A stretch of 42,890 bases of DNA from Sphingobacteriaceae bacterium. Its GTDB lineage: Bacteria > Bacteroidota > Bacteroidia > B-17B0 > Aurantibacillaceae. Under the pieces are notes generated by a model. The model was not told the origin of the DNA, made no database searches, and saw nothing but the letters and a program-made list of their open reading frames with translations. The stretch spans positions 67,255-110,144 of the forward strand of contig CANKBS010000009.1 in assembly GCA_947480015.1 (NCBI GenBank), given 5' to 3'. The translations under genes were made by a program, and so were the position numbers. Below, piece after piece: positions 17,772-25,899 of this stretch. Each line of letters begins with the position of its first letter. Positions within the stretch are counted from its first letter, which is position 1.

Positions 17772-18377
17772 TTAATCTAATAAATAATTTTGATGCTTGT
17801 TAAACTTCTCAAGTGTGCGTATACCCGACGAGCTAATATGCTCGTATTCTTTATCACAAAATATATTCACAATTTTAATGTCGGGCATTAGTTCCTGAAT
17901 ATACCGGTATTGGTTTTGTTCGTATTGAAAATCGGTAGAGTTTCTTAAACCTCTAATAACCGTTACATCGTGCTTTAAGGTGGATATAAAATCGGTGAGT
18001 AAACCATCGTATTCTTCCAGTTGCCGGTTTTTTATGGTATTGGGAATTTCCCAGTCACGTTCATTTTTATCAGGATTCTTGCCAAAAGCAATAATCACCT
18101 TATCAAAAATACGTTCGGCTTTTTGCAGCACGTTATAATGGCCTTTATGAAACGGATTAAAACTACCTGCAAAAACGGCAATACGCGGATGAAACACCTT
18201 TACATAATCACTGCTTTGCTTTGCCTCGGGTAATGTTTCCAAAAAAGCTTTGCGTTGCGTCAGGTAATCATCAAAGCGCTTGTCCTGATGCATTTTAAAT
18301 TGCTCCATTTCATGCAAAATAATATCCTGCAAGGCATGAGGTGTTTTAAAAAATGCTGAATCGGTAAATGTCATCAT
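17772..18377 (-). CDS. CoaD-like adenylyltransferase with N-terminal extension
   Basis: About 201 residues from the ATG at 18377. I chose this start because it lies two bases past the stop of the upstream M16 gene; an upstream ATG at 18413 would overlap that gene. The nucleotidyltransferase core begins near residue 65 with VFAGSFNPFHKGHYNV (HxGH-type ATP-binding motif). It continues with the CoaD-like RGLRNSTDFQYEQNQYRYIQ and the terminal HISSSGIR, the ISSS..R phosphate-binding motif. Canonical pantetheine-phosphate adenylyltransferase is ~160 residues and starts right at the first strand. This protein has ~60 extra charged, helical residues in front. CoaD activity (4'-phosphopantetheine + ATP to dephospho-CoA) is likely but not certain, as other nucleotidyltransferases share the fold. 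Confidence 0.8.
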   Translation of the reverse strand: MMTFTDSAFFKTPHALQDIILHEMEQFKMHQDKRFDDYLTQRKAFLETLPEAKQSSDYVKVFHPRIAVFAGSFNPFHKGHYNVLQKAERIFDKVIIAFGKNPDKNERDWEIPNTIKNRQLEEYDGLLTDFISTLKHDVTVIRGLRNSTDFQYEQNQYRYIQELMPDIKIVNIFCDKEYEHISSSGIRTLEKFNKHQNYLLD

Positions 18378-18379
18378 GC

Positions 18380-19618
18380 TTATTTTTTCTTTAAATAATA
18401 CAAGGTACTGCAATTATTTTCGTCCAAAATCAAATTAGCCTGTTCACGAATACCTTCACGAGTTACCTGCGCATACTTTTCAATTTCCTGATTAATTAAG
18501 TCGGCATCGCCCAGTAATTCAGAGATCGCCAAATTGGTGGCTTTGGTTAACACATCGGTTTCACTAAAGGTAATGCTCGATTCTATTTTATTTTTACATT
18601 TTTGTAATTCATCTTCCGACACCAGTTCTTTTTTAATTTTTTCAATCTCATCAAAAATGCCTTTTTCAGCATCTTCCATTTTTACATGATCGGGAATTTT
18701 TCCGCTAATCACTAAAAGCCCTTTATCAAAATCACCCATCACATACACACTCACTTCCGAAAACAATTGTTTTTCGATAATGAGCGATTTGTAAAAACGT
18801 GAAGAATTACCGCGACTTAATACGTCTGACAAAATATCAACGGTATGATACGCCTCATCACGGCGCGAACACATGTGGTAAACTTTATAAATGGAATTAG
18901 CCGGTACATCTCGTTCAACGGTTAATCGGCGGGCTTCCGTTTGTTTAGGTTCTGCGGGTAAATTGCGTAGCGGTTTTTCAACGGCCGGAATCGCATCAAA
19001 CCATTTTTCGCTGAGGCGTTTCACTTCGTCCAATTCCACATTACCGGCTACTACCATAATGGCATTACCCGGATGATAATGTTTTTTGAAAAAAGCACGC
19101 ACATCGCCCATGGTGGCTTCTTCAATGTGTTTTATTTCTTTACCAATGGTTGCCCATTTGTAAGGGTGTTCGCGGTATGCAAGGGGTCGCAAAAGGAGCC
19201 ATACATCGCCATATGGCTGATTAAGGTAACGTTGTTTAAATTCTTCAATGACCACACTGCGTTGCACTTCCAAACTTTTTTCAGTAAAGGCAAGGCTTAA
19301 CATCCGATCACTTTCAAGCCAAAAAGCAGTTTCAATATTATCGGCCGGAACGGTGCAATAATAATTGGTAATGTCGTTGGTAGTAAACGCATTATTATCA
19401 CCGCCAACAATTTGAAGTGGTTCATCATAACTCGGAATGTTCACACTTCCACCGAACATGAGATGTTCGAATAAATGTGCAAAACCTGTTTTACTTTCAT
19501 CCTCATCGCGGGCGCCAACATCATAAAGGATGTTGAGGCAAACCAAAGGGGTGCTGGTATCGCGATGCACAATAACCGTTAACTTGTTTTTTAATGTGAA
19601 CTTATCGAATTGGATCAT
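18380..19618 (-). CDS. M16-family zinc metallopeptidase, catalytic subunit
   Basis: 412 residues. The inverted zinc motif HLFEH is at residues 48-52 (GFAHLFEHLMFGGS), and the third ligand glutamate is about 72 residues downstream in VVIEEFKQRY (residues 123-124). This is the standard arrangement of active insulinase-family enzymes. Its C-terminal half contains LSRGNSSRFYKSLIIEKQLF. It opens a four-gene minus-strand unit that also encodes the HxxEH-less homologue, which supports a heterodimeric peptidase. There is no evident signal peptide, so a cytosolic or membrane-associated site is possible. Confidence 0.93.
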   Translation of the reverse strand: MIQFDKFTLKNKLTVIVHRDTSTPLVCLNILYDVGARDEDESKTGFAHLFEHLMFGGSVNIPSYDEPLQIVGGDNNAFTTNDITNYYCTVPADNIETAFWLESDRMLSLAFTEKSLEVQRSVVIEEFKQRYLNQPYGDVWLLLRPLAYREHPYKWATIGKEIKHIEEATMGDVRAFFKKHYHPGNAIMVVAGNVELDEVKRLSEKWFDAIPAVEKPLRNLPAEPKQTEARRLTVERDVPANSIYKVYHMCSRRDEAYHTVDILSDVLSRGNSSRFYKSLIIEKQLFSEVSVYVMGDFDKGLLVISGKIPDHVKMEDAEKGIFDEIEKIKKELVSEDELQKCKNKIESSITFSETDVLTKATNLAISELLGDADLINQEIEKYAQVTREGIREQANLILDENNCSTLYYLKKK

Positions 19619-19702
19619 AAACAGATTTAGAAAATTTAAAATTAAAGATTAAAAACCTCAAATTCTAACGGATTATGAATTGCCATACAAAAGCAAGGCA
19701 AA

Positions 19703-20653
19703 TTAATTGGTAATAGACGTTAAGCTAAGCAGGGTGACTTTAAATTCAGTAAAAATTTCTTCTACAATTTCAGCGGCCGGTTTTATTTCTTTAATTGCGG
19801 CACTCACCTGCCCTATTTCCAACTCCCCTTCATTAAGGTCGCCTTCAAACATACCTTTTTTTGCTCTGGCTCTACCCAGCAATTGCGCTAACTCCTCAAC
19901 AGAGGCACCTCTTTTTTCAGCTTCATTAACCTCGTTAAAGAACTTATTTTTAATTAGGCGAACGGGGGTTAATTGTTTTAAAGTTAACTGCGTATCGCCT
20001 TCCTTGGCTATGAGAATGGCTTCTTTAAAATTTTGATGGGCACTACTTTCAGGTGTTGCCACAAATCGACTACCTATTTGCACCGCATCTGCACCCAAGG
20101 CAAAGGCCGCGGCCATTTGTATGCCCGATGCTATACCGCCGGCTGCAATAACTGGAATTTTAATTGCTTTGCGAACTTGTGGAATTAATACCATGGTGGT
20201 GATTTCCTCACGCCCATTATGTCCGCCTGCTTCAAAACCTTCGGCTACAACTGCATCTACACCCGCTTCCTCGCATTTAATGGCAAATTTAACGGCACTA
20301 ACCACATGCACCACGGTTATTCCTTTTCCTTTTAAGGTATTGGTCCATGTTTTGGGGTTACCGGCACTTGTAAAAACAATTTTTACACCTTCTTCAAAAA
20401 TTACTTTCATGAGTTCTTCAATATTGGGATAAAGTAAGGGCACATTCACACCAAAAGGTTTAGAAGTAGCCGCTTTGCATTTTTGAATATGCGTTCGTAA
20501 CACTTCGGGGTACATACTCCCCGAACCTATTAATCCCAGTCCGCCTGCATTGCTTACAGCGGAGGTTAATTCCCATCCACTGCACCAAATCATGCCTGCC
20601 TGGATGATTGGTTTTTCGATGTTAAATAAGCGGCAAATTGTATTCTTCGTCAT
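19703..20653 (-). CDS. Nitronate monooxygenase / FabK-like FMN-dependent enzyme
   Basis: 316 residues, TIM-barrel flavoprotein of the 2-nitropropane dioxygenase family. Visible features are the N-terminal KPIIQAGMIWCSGWELTSAV, NAGGLGLIG, the active-site region VDAVVAEGFEAGGHNG with the conserved histidine, the FMN-phosphate-binding PVIAAGGIASG, and ALGADAVQIGSRFVATPES. Family members oxidise alkyl nitronates or act as enoyl-ACP reductase (FabK). The sequence alone does not decide, though the EAGGHNG motif is common to both. It is transcribed divergently from the barrel gene at 20772 and stands alone. Confidence 0.85.
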   Translation of the reverse strand: MTKNTICRLFNIEKPIIQAGMIWCSGWELTSAVSNAGGLGLIGSGSMYPEVLRTHIQKCKAATSKPFGVNVPLLYPNIEELMKVIFEEGVKIVFTSAGNPKTWTNTLKGKGITVVHVVSAVKFAIKCEEAGVDAVVAEGFEAGGHNGREEITTMVLIPQVRKAIKIPVIAAGGIASGIQMAAAFALGADAVQIGSRFVATPESSAHQNFKEAILIAKEGDTQLTLKQLTPVRLIKNKFFNEVNEAEKRGASVEELAQLLGRARAKKGMFEGDLNEGELEIGQVSAAIKEIKPAAEIVEEIFTEFKVTLLSLTSITN

Positions 20654-20749
20654 AATTTTACCAATGAAAAATAATTCGAGAAAATTAGTGCTTTTTAATG
20701 GAAATTGCTCTAAAAGTTGAATAAAGCAAAAAATTAATTGAATATTTAT

Positions 20750-20757
20750 TATATTTG
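20750..20757 (+). promoter_or_regulatory. Candidate -7 box (TATATTTG) for the DUF6089/PorG-like gene
   Basis: An exact TAnnTTTG match ending 14 bp before the ATG, so the leader would be only a few bases long. No TTTG is at the standard -33 spacing. Confidence 0.5.
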
Positions 20758-20771
20758 TTCTTTAAGCAAAA

Positions 20772-21677
20772 ATGAAAAAACTTTCCCTGATTCTAGTTTT
20801 CAGCTTTTTCATCCACACTGTTAAATCGCAGTGGTTATGGGACTTTGGCGTTAATGCCTCTGCAGCCAATTACTTAGGTGATATTGGAGGAGGAGCCGGT
20901 ACCCGAAAAAATTTTGTAAGCGATATGAAACTTGCTGAAACCCGCTGGAATTTTGGTGGATTTGTGCGTTATAAATGGCGTCCAAAACTATCCTTAAAAT
21001 TGGCTGTTGATTACCTGCGTTTGCAAGGAGATGATAAACTATCAGCTAATCCTGGCAGACAAGCGCGTAACTTTAATTTCAGAAATGATGTCTACGATGT
21101 AGGTTTTACCGGAGAATATTTCTTTTACGAGAATAATGACCTAGGCAATACCTACCGATACCGTAATGGCTTCAGAGCTTATATTTTTGCGGGAGTTGGT
21201 GGCTTTATGTCCAATCCTAAAACATTGTATAAAGGACAGTATGTAGCCTTGCAGCCATTAGCCACCGAAGGTTATCAGTACCGTAAATTTGTGGCAAATA
21301 TCCCTATGGGTATGGGTTTTTACTTCACCTTTAACAAAAAACACCGCATTGGTTTTGAACTAAATTACCGCAAAACATTTACCGATTATTTAGATGATAT
21401 TAGTGGCAATTATCCAAATGTGGACCCTAGCACCGAACCGATCATATTCAGAGCTCAGGAATTAAAAAATTCTAATTTGGACATTGACAATCCTGGTCTA
21501 TTGGATTCGCATTCACCCGGAAGTAAACGTGGGGAAAGTCAGCATAAAGATTCATACATTACCATGGGTTTCTCCTATGCCTATGTACTAAGAGGAAAAA
21601 GCAGTTTTTACAGAACCCGGAATACTGGATTCTTCAGTAAAAAACGTAAAATGCGTAAAATCAGAGCTAAATTCTAA
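20772..21677 (+). CDS. Outer-membrane beta-barrel protein, DUF6089/PorG-like
   Basis: 301 residues. A signal peptide (MKKLSLILVFSFFIHTVKSQ) precedes alternating amphipathic strands rich in aromatic residues. Typical segments are DFGVNASAANYLGDIGGG near the N-terminus, FGGFVRYKWRPKLSLKLAVD, FRAYIFAGVGGF, IPMGMGFYFTFNKKHRIGFE and LNYRKTFTDYLDDIS. The LGDIGG start and the TDYLDDIS signature match the DUF6089 family, to which the T9SS component PorG is related. A T9SS role is plausible because two T9SS cargo genes are in the window. The C-terminal tail (~45 residues, SFYRTRNTGFFSKKRKMRKI) is strongly basic, which is unusual for a barrel end. Confidence 0.75.
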   Translation: MKKLSLILVFSFFIHTVKSQWLWDFGVNASAANYLGDIGGGAGTRKNFVSDMKLAETRWNFGGFVRYKWRPKLSLKLAVDYLRLQGDDKLSANPGRQARNFNFRNDVYDVGFTGEYFFYENNDLGNTYRYRNGFRAYIFAGVGGFMSNPKTLYKGQYVALQPLATEGYQYRKFVANIPMGMGFYFTFNKKHRIGFELNYRKTFTDYLDDISGNYPNVDPSTEPIIFRAQELKNSNLDIDNPGLLDSHSPGSKRGESQHKDSYITMGFSYAYVLRGKSSFYRTRNTGFFSKKRKMRKIRAKF

Positions 21678-21700
21678 TTTAGTTTATGTGTAACCATTTA

Positions 21701-21730
21701 AAAAAACTCGAAGCGATTTTTGGGTTTTTT
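21701..21730 (+). terminator. Probable terminator after the DUF6089 gene
   Basis: AAAAAACTC (21701-21709) can pair with GGGTTTTTT (21722-21730), with one G-T wobble and a 12-nt loop. It lies 24 bp past the stop codon. The stem is A/T heavy, so confidence is moderate. Confidence 0.55.
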
Positions 21731-21822
21731 ATTTCTTATTCCACCTTAAACTAACTACCTTTAGCGCCATTAACTAATTTTATTAGTACGATTACCTTTA
21801 AATAAACATACGAATAGAACCT

Positions 21823-22278
21823 ATGAAAAAGTTACTCATCCCAGTTTTATTTTTCAGCCTTTTTTCTTGTTCACAAGGAAGTAGTGACGACAAACTTGGT
21901 ACCGATGCTATTTCAAACAGCGCAAGTGCCGACGGAAAACAATCGACCGATTTACCGGTTATGACCTTTGAAGAAGAAGTTTTTGATTTTGGTAGAATTA
22001 CCCAAGGAGAAAAAGTAAGTCATGCTTTTGCGTTTAAGAATACCGGTAATAAAAACCTAATCATTAGTGGCGCCAATGGCAGTTGCGGTTGTACGGTGCC
22101 TGAATGGCCAAGCGAACCGGTTAAACCGGGCGCTGAGAGTAAAATAAATGTGGTATTTAGCAGTGAAGGCAAAAGTGGATTACAAGAAAAAACGGTAACC
22201 ATTGTTACAAATTGTGAACCCGCCACCAAAGTGATTAGAATTAAAACAGAAATTATTGTAGCCGAAACGGCCAAGTAA
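21823..22278 (+). CDS. DUF1573 lipoprotein
   Basis: 151 residues. The lipoprotein signal peptide has lipobox LFSC, with the modified Cys at residue 16, followed by a short acidic linker. A single DUF1573 domain (residues ~47-148) reads EEVFDFGRITQGEKVSHAF, KNTGNKNLIISGANGSCGCT, and VKPGAESKINVVFSSEGKSG; the Cys-Gly-Cys is the family hallmark. The fold is an immunoglobulin-like/ASPM-type domain of unknown function on the outer face of a membrane. It is 36 bp upstream of yajC. The order DUF1573 - yajC - YbbR - coaE is a familiar Bacteroidota arrangement. Confidence 0.9.
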   Translation: MKKLLIPVLFFSLFSCSQGSSDDKLGTDAISNSASADGKQSTDLPVMTFEEEVFDFGRITQGEKVSHAFAFKNTGNKNLIISGANGSCGCTVPEWPSEPVKPGAESKINVVFSSEGKSGLQEKTVTIVTNCEPATKVIRIKTEIIVAETAK

Positions 22279-22314
22279 TCAACATCAATATAAACTAACA
22301 AAAACCAAATAAGA

Positions 22315-22635
22315 ATGAATCAATTATTAATTTTAATGGGCGGACCGCAAGCAGGACAAGGCGGAATTATGTCGTTTTTACCACTTGTTGCCATTGTGGT
22401 GGTGTTCTACTTTTTTATGATCCGTCCTCAAATGAAAAAAGCCAAAGAACAAAAAAAGTACATTGAGGCTTTAAAAAAAGGTGATAAAATTTTAACCATT
22501 GGCGGTATTTATGGTAAAATTGTTGAAGTAAGAGAAGATGCTACTATGATCATGGAAGTAGAGGATGGCACCAAAATGAAAATCTCTAAAAATGCTGTCT
22601 CCAATGATGCAACAGCCACTTTAAATCAAAATTAA
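22315..22635 (+). CDS. yajC: Preprotein translocase subunit YajC
   Basis: 106 residues. One N-terminal transmembrane helix (FLPLVAIVVVFYFFMIRPQMKK) is followed by the small cytosolic domain with LKKGDKILTIGGIYGKIVEV, the YajC signature. YajC associates with SecDF in the inner membrane. It is short but of normal length for the family. A terminator-like hairpin lies 42 bp past its stop, inside the next gene. Confidence 0.95.
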   Translation: MNQLLILMGGPQAGQGGIMSFLPLVAIVVVFYFFMIRPQMKKAKEQKKYIEALKKGDKILTIGGIYGKIVEVREDATMIMEVEDGTKMKISKNAVSNDATATLNQN

Positions 22636-22645
22636 TTTTAAGGCC

Positions 22646-23608
22646 TTGAATTCAAGCAACCTCAAATATTCTTCATCTAAAAAAAAGCCTGGTAAAACCA
22701 AGGCTTTTTTTATTTGTTTGTGTATAGCATCCTTCTTATGGTTGGTGCATTCACTTAATACGGTGTATAATTATACACTCATTATTCCGGTTAATTTTAA
22801 AAACATTCCACAAAACAAAAAACCACTGGTACAAATGCCCGAGCGGCTTTCGGTGGATATTAAATCGAGTGGACTTAGATTGGCACTTATATTATTGAAT
22901 CGCCCATTCAAACAATTAGAAATTGATTTTAATACGCTTAAAGCAGTCAACCGCGATCAAAATTACGTGCTCTCCCCGTCTCACCTTAATTTTAAACAAA
23001 TCTTAAAATTTGAAACCCAAATCAAACACATTAGTCCCGATACACTTTACTTTTCTGAAAAAACAGGTTATCAAAAAAATGTGCCTTTAAAAGTGCCGCT
23101 TTATTTAAAATGCAAAGAAGGTTATAGTTATAGTGTACCTGTTATTACGCCTGTGTTTGTAACCATTTGGGGCGATACCACCATCATTGATAAAGTAGAT
23201 ACGTTATACACACAACCTTTTACGCTAAATAAATTAAGTAAAAATGTGAATGTTAATTTGCCGGTACTACGGCCAAATGCGGGCGTTTACACAATCACCA
23301 AAGAAGCCAATGTTTTTATTGAAGTATCAAAGTTGGTGGAACAAACCATTAACCTGCCACTTAACGATATACAGTTAAATCGGAATCAACTAATAACCAT
23401 TTTTCCTTCGGTTGTTAAAGTGAAATTTACCTCTGTACAAAACGCCTTTAGTACGGAAGATACGTCCTTATTTAAAGCCAGTATCGACAGCAGAAAAATT
23501 AATAAATTCACTAAAAAATGTCCCGTATTTTTAAACATGGTACCCGGCGAGGTCACCATCATGGACATTGAACCTAAGGAAGTTGAAATTTTAATATTAA
23601 AGAAATAA
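22646..23608 (+). CDS. YbbR-like domain protein, TTG start
   Basis: 320 residues. A basic N-terminus (SSSKKKPGKTK) leads into a single membrane anchor (AFFICLCIASFLWLVHSLN). Extracytoplasmic beta-rich YbbR-type repeats follow: IPVNFKNIPQNKKPLVQMP with LSVDIKSSGLRL, then VPLKVPLYLKCKEGYS with PVFVTIWGDTT, and the last unit INLPLNDIQLNRNQ. The frame contains no ATG before the anchor. An in-frame stop at 22622-22624 limits the start to the TTG at 22646 or the ATC/ATT codons just before it. The stop overlaps the coaE start by one base (TAATG), so the two are coupled. Confidence 0.85.
   Translation: MNSSNLKYSSSKKKPGKTKAFFICLCIASFLWLVHSLNTVYNYTLIIPVNFKNIPQNKKPLVQMPERLSVDIKSSGLRLALILLNRPFKQLEIDFNTLKAVNRDQNYVLSPSHLNFKQILKFETQIKHISPDTLYFSEKTGYQKNVPLKVPLYLKCKEGYSYSVPVITPVFVTIWGDTTIIDKVDTLYTQPFTLNKLSKNVNVNLPVLRPNAGVYTITKEANVFIEVSKLVEQTINLPLNDIQLNRNQLITIFPSVVKVKFTSVQNAFSTEDTSLFKASIDSRKINKFTKKCPVFLNMVPGEVTIMDIEPKEVEILILKK
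22680..22711 (+). terminator. Terminator/attenuator-like hairpin inside the start of the YbbR gene
   Basis: AAAAAAAGCC (22680-22689) pairs with GGCTTTTTTT (22702-22711), and TGGT pairs with ACCA inside, giving a ~14-bp stem with one bulged A and a 3-nt loop. The right arm ends in seven T. It sits about 12-22 codons into the YbbR gene and could end part of the yajC transcripts. Confidence 0.6.
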
Positions 23609-24189
23609 TGATTGTAGGTTTAACGGGGGGTATTGGAAGCGGAAAAAGCATGGTAGCCAAGTTGTTTGAGTTATTAGGCTGTGCTGTGTTTAATAGCGAC
23701 GAAGTGGCTAAAGAGCTGTATTACGAAACTGCGATTAAAGAAAAAGTAGTACACTTACTAGGCCAAGAAAGTTATGTGAATTCTAATGAAATAAATAAAA
23801 CTTATATCTCTTTTAAAATATTCAATGATACGGGTTTATTACATCAGTTAAATCAAATTATCCATCCAGCTGTTATAGAAAAATTCAAGCTCTATTGCGA
23901 AAAGAACCAAGATAACATTGTTATTAAAGAAACGGCATTGCTTTTTGAAGCTAATTTAACCCAGGATGTTGATTACATTGTTGTCGTTGCTGCTAACGAT
24001 GAACTACGTATTCAAAGGATTATGCAGCGCGATGCGTTAACTAAGGAGGTTGTATTAAAAAAAATAAGCGCACAGTTATTACAGGAACTAAAAATTAAAA
24101 AGGCTGATTTTGTTATCTACAATAACGAAGAGGAATTTTTAATTTCTCAGGTACTAAACGTATTTAAGATCTTAAAATCGTCAAATTAA
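23608..24189 (+). CDS. coaE: Dephospho-CoA kinase
   Basis: Phosphorylates the 3'-hydroxyl of dephospho-CoA, the last step of coenzyme A synthesis (cytosol). 193 residues. The P-loop GLTGGIGSGKS is at residues 4-14. NSDEVAKELY carries the substrate-contacting aspartate, followed by IHPAVIEKF, the ETALLFEANL segment and RIMQRDALT of the lid. The ATG shares its A with the YbbR stop codon. Confidence 0.95.
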   Translation: MIVGLTGGIGSGKSMVAKLFELLGCAVFNSDEVAKELYYETAIKEKVVHLLGQESYVNSNEINKTYISFKIFNDTGLLHQLNQIIHPAVIEKFKLYCEKNQDNIVIKETALLFEANLTQDVDYIVVVAANDELRIQRIMQRDALTKEVVLKKISAQLLQELKIKKADFVIYNNEEEFLISQVLNVFKILKSSN

Positions 24190-24205
24190 TCTTATCCTAA
24201 ACAGC

Positions 24206-24610
24206 ATGTATAGAAAAGATTATTTACAAAGGCAGTTTGAAGAGTTCGGCAAAGTACTGGCCGGAATTTTAGGATTTAAAAAGACTAAGGATTGGGATAA
24301 ATTTCAGGAAGCTTTAGAGGCCGCCACTAAAAAGTTTAGCATCCAGGATTTAAAAAAGCTCGAACGCCTGGCTTATAGCGAATTTGAGCGGGAAATGGTG
24401 ATTGCTGTTGATTTAAGTCTTGATCAGAAAAAAATGATGTCAGAACTCTTATTTGAAAAAATGATCTATTATTTAGAAACCGATCAGGAAAAAAATTATC
24501 TGAATTTAAAACAAAAATGCATTGCTTTGTACGCGTTTATAAACGCCAACAAAACAGAATATGAGTTCGATCTTGGCATCCATTACCGATTAGAATTTCT
24601 AAAAAAATAG
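24206..24610 (+). CDS. Hypothetical helical protein downstream of coaE
   Basis: 134 residues, almost entirely charged helix-forming sequence (KDYLQRQFEEFGKVLAGILG, FQEALEAATKKFSIQDLKK, LSLDQKKMMSELLFEKMIYY). No signal peptide, no membrane segment and no recognised catalytic motif. It starts 16 bp after coaE, so it is probably co-transcribed, and it ends 17 bp from the convergent dihydroorotase-like gene. I do not recognise the family. Confidence 0.75.
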   Translation: MYRKDYLQRQFEEFGKVLAGILGFKKTKDWDKFQEALEAATKKFSIQDLKKLERLAYSEFEREMVIAVDLSLDQKKMMSELLFEKMIYYLETDQEKNYLNLKQKCIALYAFINANKTEYEFDLGIHYRLEFLKK

Positions 24611-24627
24611 CGTTTAAATGTCCGATT

Positions 24628-25893
24628 TTAATTAAAAAAACTTTTACTTCCCTTAATCACACCAATTACTTTACCGTTTAATTCCTTTTCGAAAAACGGG
24701 GAGTTTTTAGATTTCGAATGATTTGATTTTTCACTAAAAATCGTTTTGGCGCTGGTGCTAAACAAAGTAAGGTTAGCCTCTGCGCCTTCTGTAATAGTTT
24801 GCAGTTGTAAGCCAAGAACCCGACGTGGATTTTCGGCTAAGGCAGCTATAATACGTTCGATGTTTTTTTCTTTCATCCCTTCGAGCGCACAACAAAAAGC
24901 CGTTTGCAAATTAATGATACCAAATTCAGCCAAATCAAATTCCAACTCTTTACTTTCCACATCCTGAGCCGAATGGTCACTCACAATCACATCAATAACG
25001 CCACTCTCAACGGCAGCACGTAATGACTGAATATCCTTTTTTGTTCGAAGAGGTGGGTCAACTTTATAATTGGTATCAAAATCACTTAACAGCGAATCGT
25101 CGAGATATAAATTGATGGCGGCTACACCACAAGTTACTTTTAAACCGTTGGCTTTAGCCTTTTTAATCATGTCAACACTACCACGGGTACTGATGGTTGG
25201 AATGTGTAATTTACCTCCCGTATATTCCAAAATGGAAAGGTTTCGCTGTAGCATTAATTCTTCGGCCAATGACGGCATGCCTTTTAATCCTAATACCGTA
25301 GAAGTTTCACCTTCATTCATTTGACCTCCAGTGGAGATGCTTTCATCGTTGCAATGCGCGATGATGAGCGAGTCGATGTTGCTTCCATATTGAAGTGCGC
25401 GGGTAAGCATACCTGCATTTTTTATGCTATGTTTATAATCACCAAAAGCCACAGCGCCCGATAATTTCATATCATACATTTCGGCCATTTCCTCCCCTTT
25501 TCCGTTAACGGTAATAGTTCCAACCGGTAACACATCAATAATTTTGTTACGTGTATTATTAATAAGATATTCAATTTGTGATTTGCTATGTAAGGCAGGT
25601 TGATTGTAATTATGCACACATACTGTGGTAAATCCACCCGAAGCAGCGCATTTAACAAGGGTATCTAAACTTTCTTTATGTTCAAAACCCGGATCACAAC
25701 TCACTGCCTGCAAATCCAACCAACCCGTTGAAATACAAAGATCTTTTTCTTCAATGGTTTTAAAATTGCCTTTTGGCGTAATGTTTTTTTTGATTTCGGA
25801 TATAACCCCGTTTTCAATAAACATATCCATTACCTTATTATTAAAAGCGCTATTGGTTGATATGATTTTTGCCTGCTTAATAAATATATTCAT
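24628..25893 (-). CDS. Dihydroorotase-like amidohydrolase lacking the HxH metal motif
   Basis: 421 residues, full amidohydrolase fold. The N-terminal beta-sandwich strand pattern ends in CISTGWLDLQAVSCDPGFEH. Active type I dihydroorotases read DxHxHxREPG there; this protein has D60, Q62, V64 and C66, so both zinc-binding histidines and the substrate-binding arginine are gone. Downstream it retains family landmarks: GAVAFGDYKHSI, a histidine in IIAHCND, VDPPLRTKKDI and VSDHSAQDVESKE. Related Bacteroidota and Pseudomonas-type PyrC' proteins also lack this motif and can serve as structural partners of aspartate transcarbamoylase, so a pyrimidine link is possible but activity is doubtful. It follows the BatA-domain gene by six bases. 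Confidence 0.82.
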   Translation of the reverse strand: MNIFIKQAKIISTNSAFNNKVMDMFIENGVISEIKKNITPKGNFKTIEEKDLCISTGWLDLQAVSCDPGFEHKESLDTLVKCAASGGFTTVCVHNYNQPALHSKSQIEYLINNTRNKIIDVLPVGTITVNGKGEEMAEMYDMKLSGAVAFGDYKHSIKNAGMLTRALQYGSNIDSLIIAHCNDESISTGGQMNEGETSTVLGLKGMPSLAEELMLQRNLSILEYTGGKLHIPTISTRGSVDMIKKAKANGLKVTCGVAAINLYLDDSLLSDFDTNYKVDPPLRTKKDIQSLRAAVESGVIDVIVSDHSAQDVESKELEFDLAEFGIINLQTAFCCALEGMKEKNIERIIAALAENPRRVLGLQLQTITEGAEANLTLFSTSAKTIFSEKSNHSKSKNSPFFEKELNGKVIGVIKGSKSFFN

Positions 25894-25899
25894 GTTCTG

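Noticed and set aside
22592-22624. ATG at 22592 as the start of the YbbR gene
   Set aside because: That frame meets a stop at 22622-22624 after ten codons, before the YbbR coding region.
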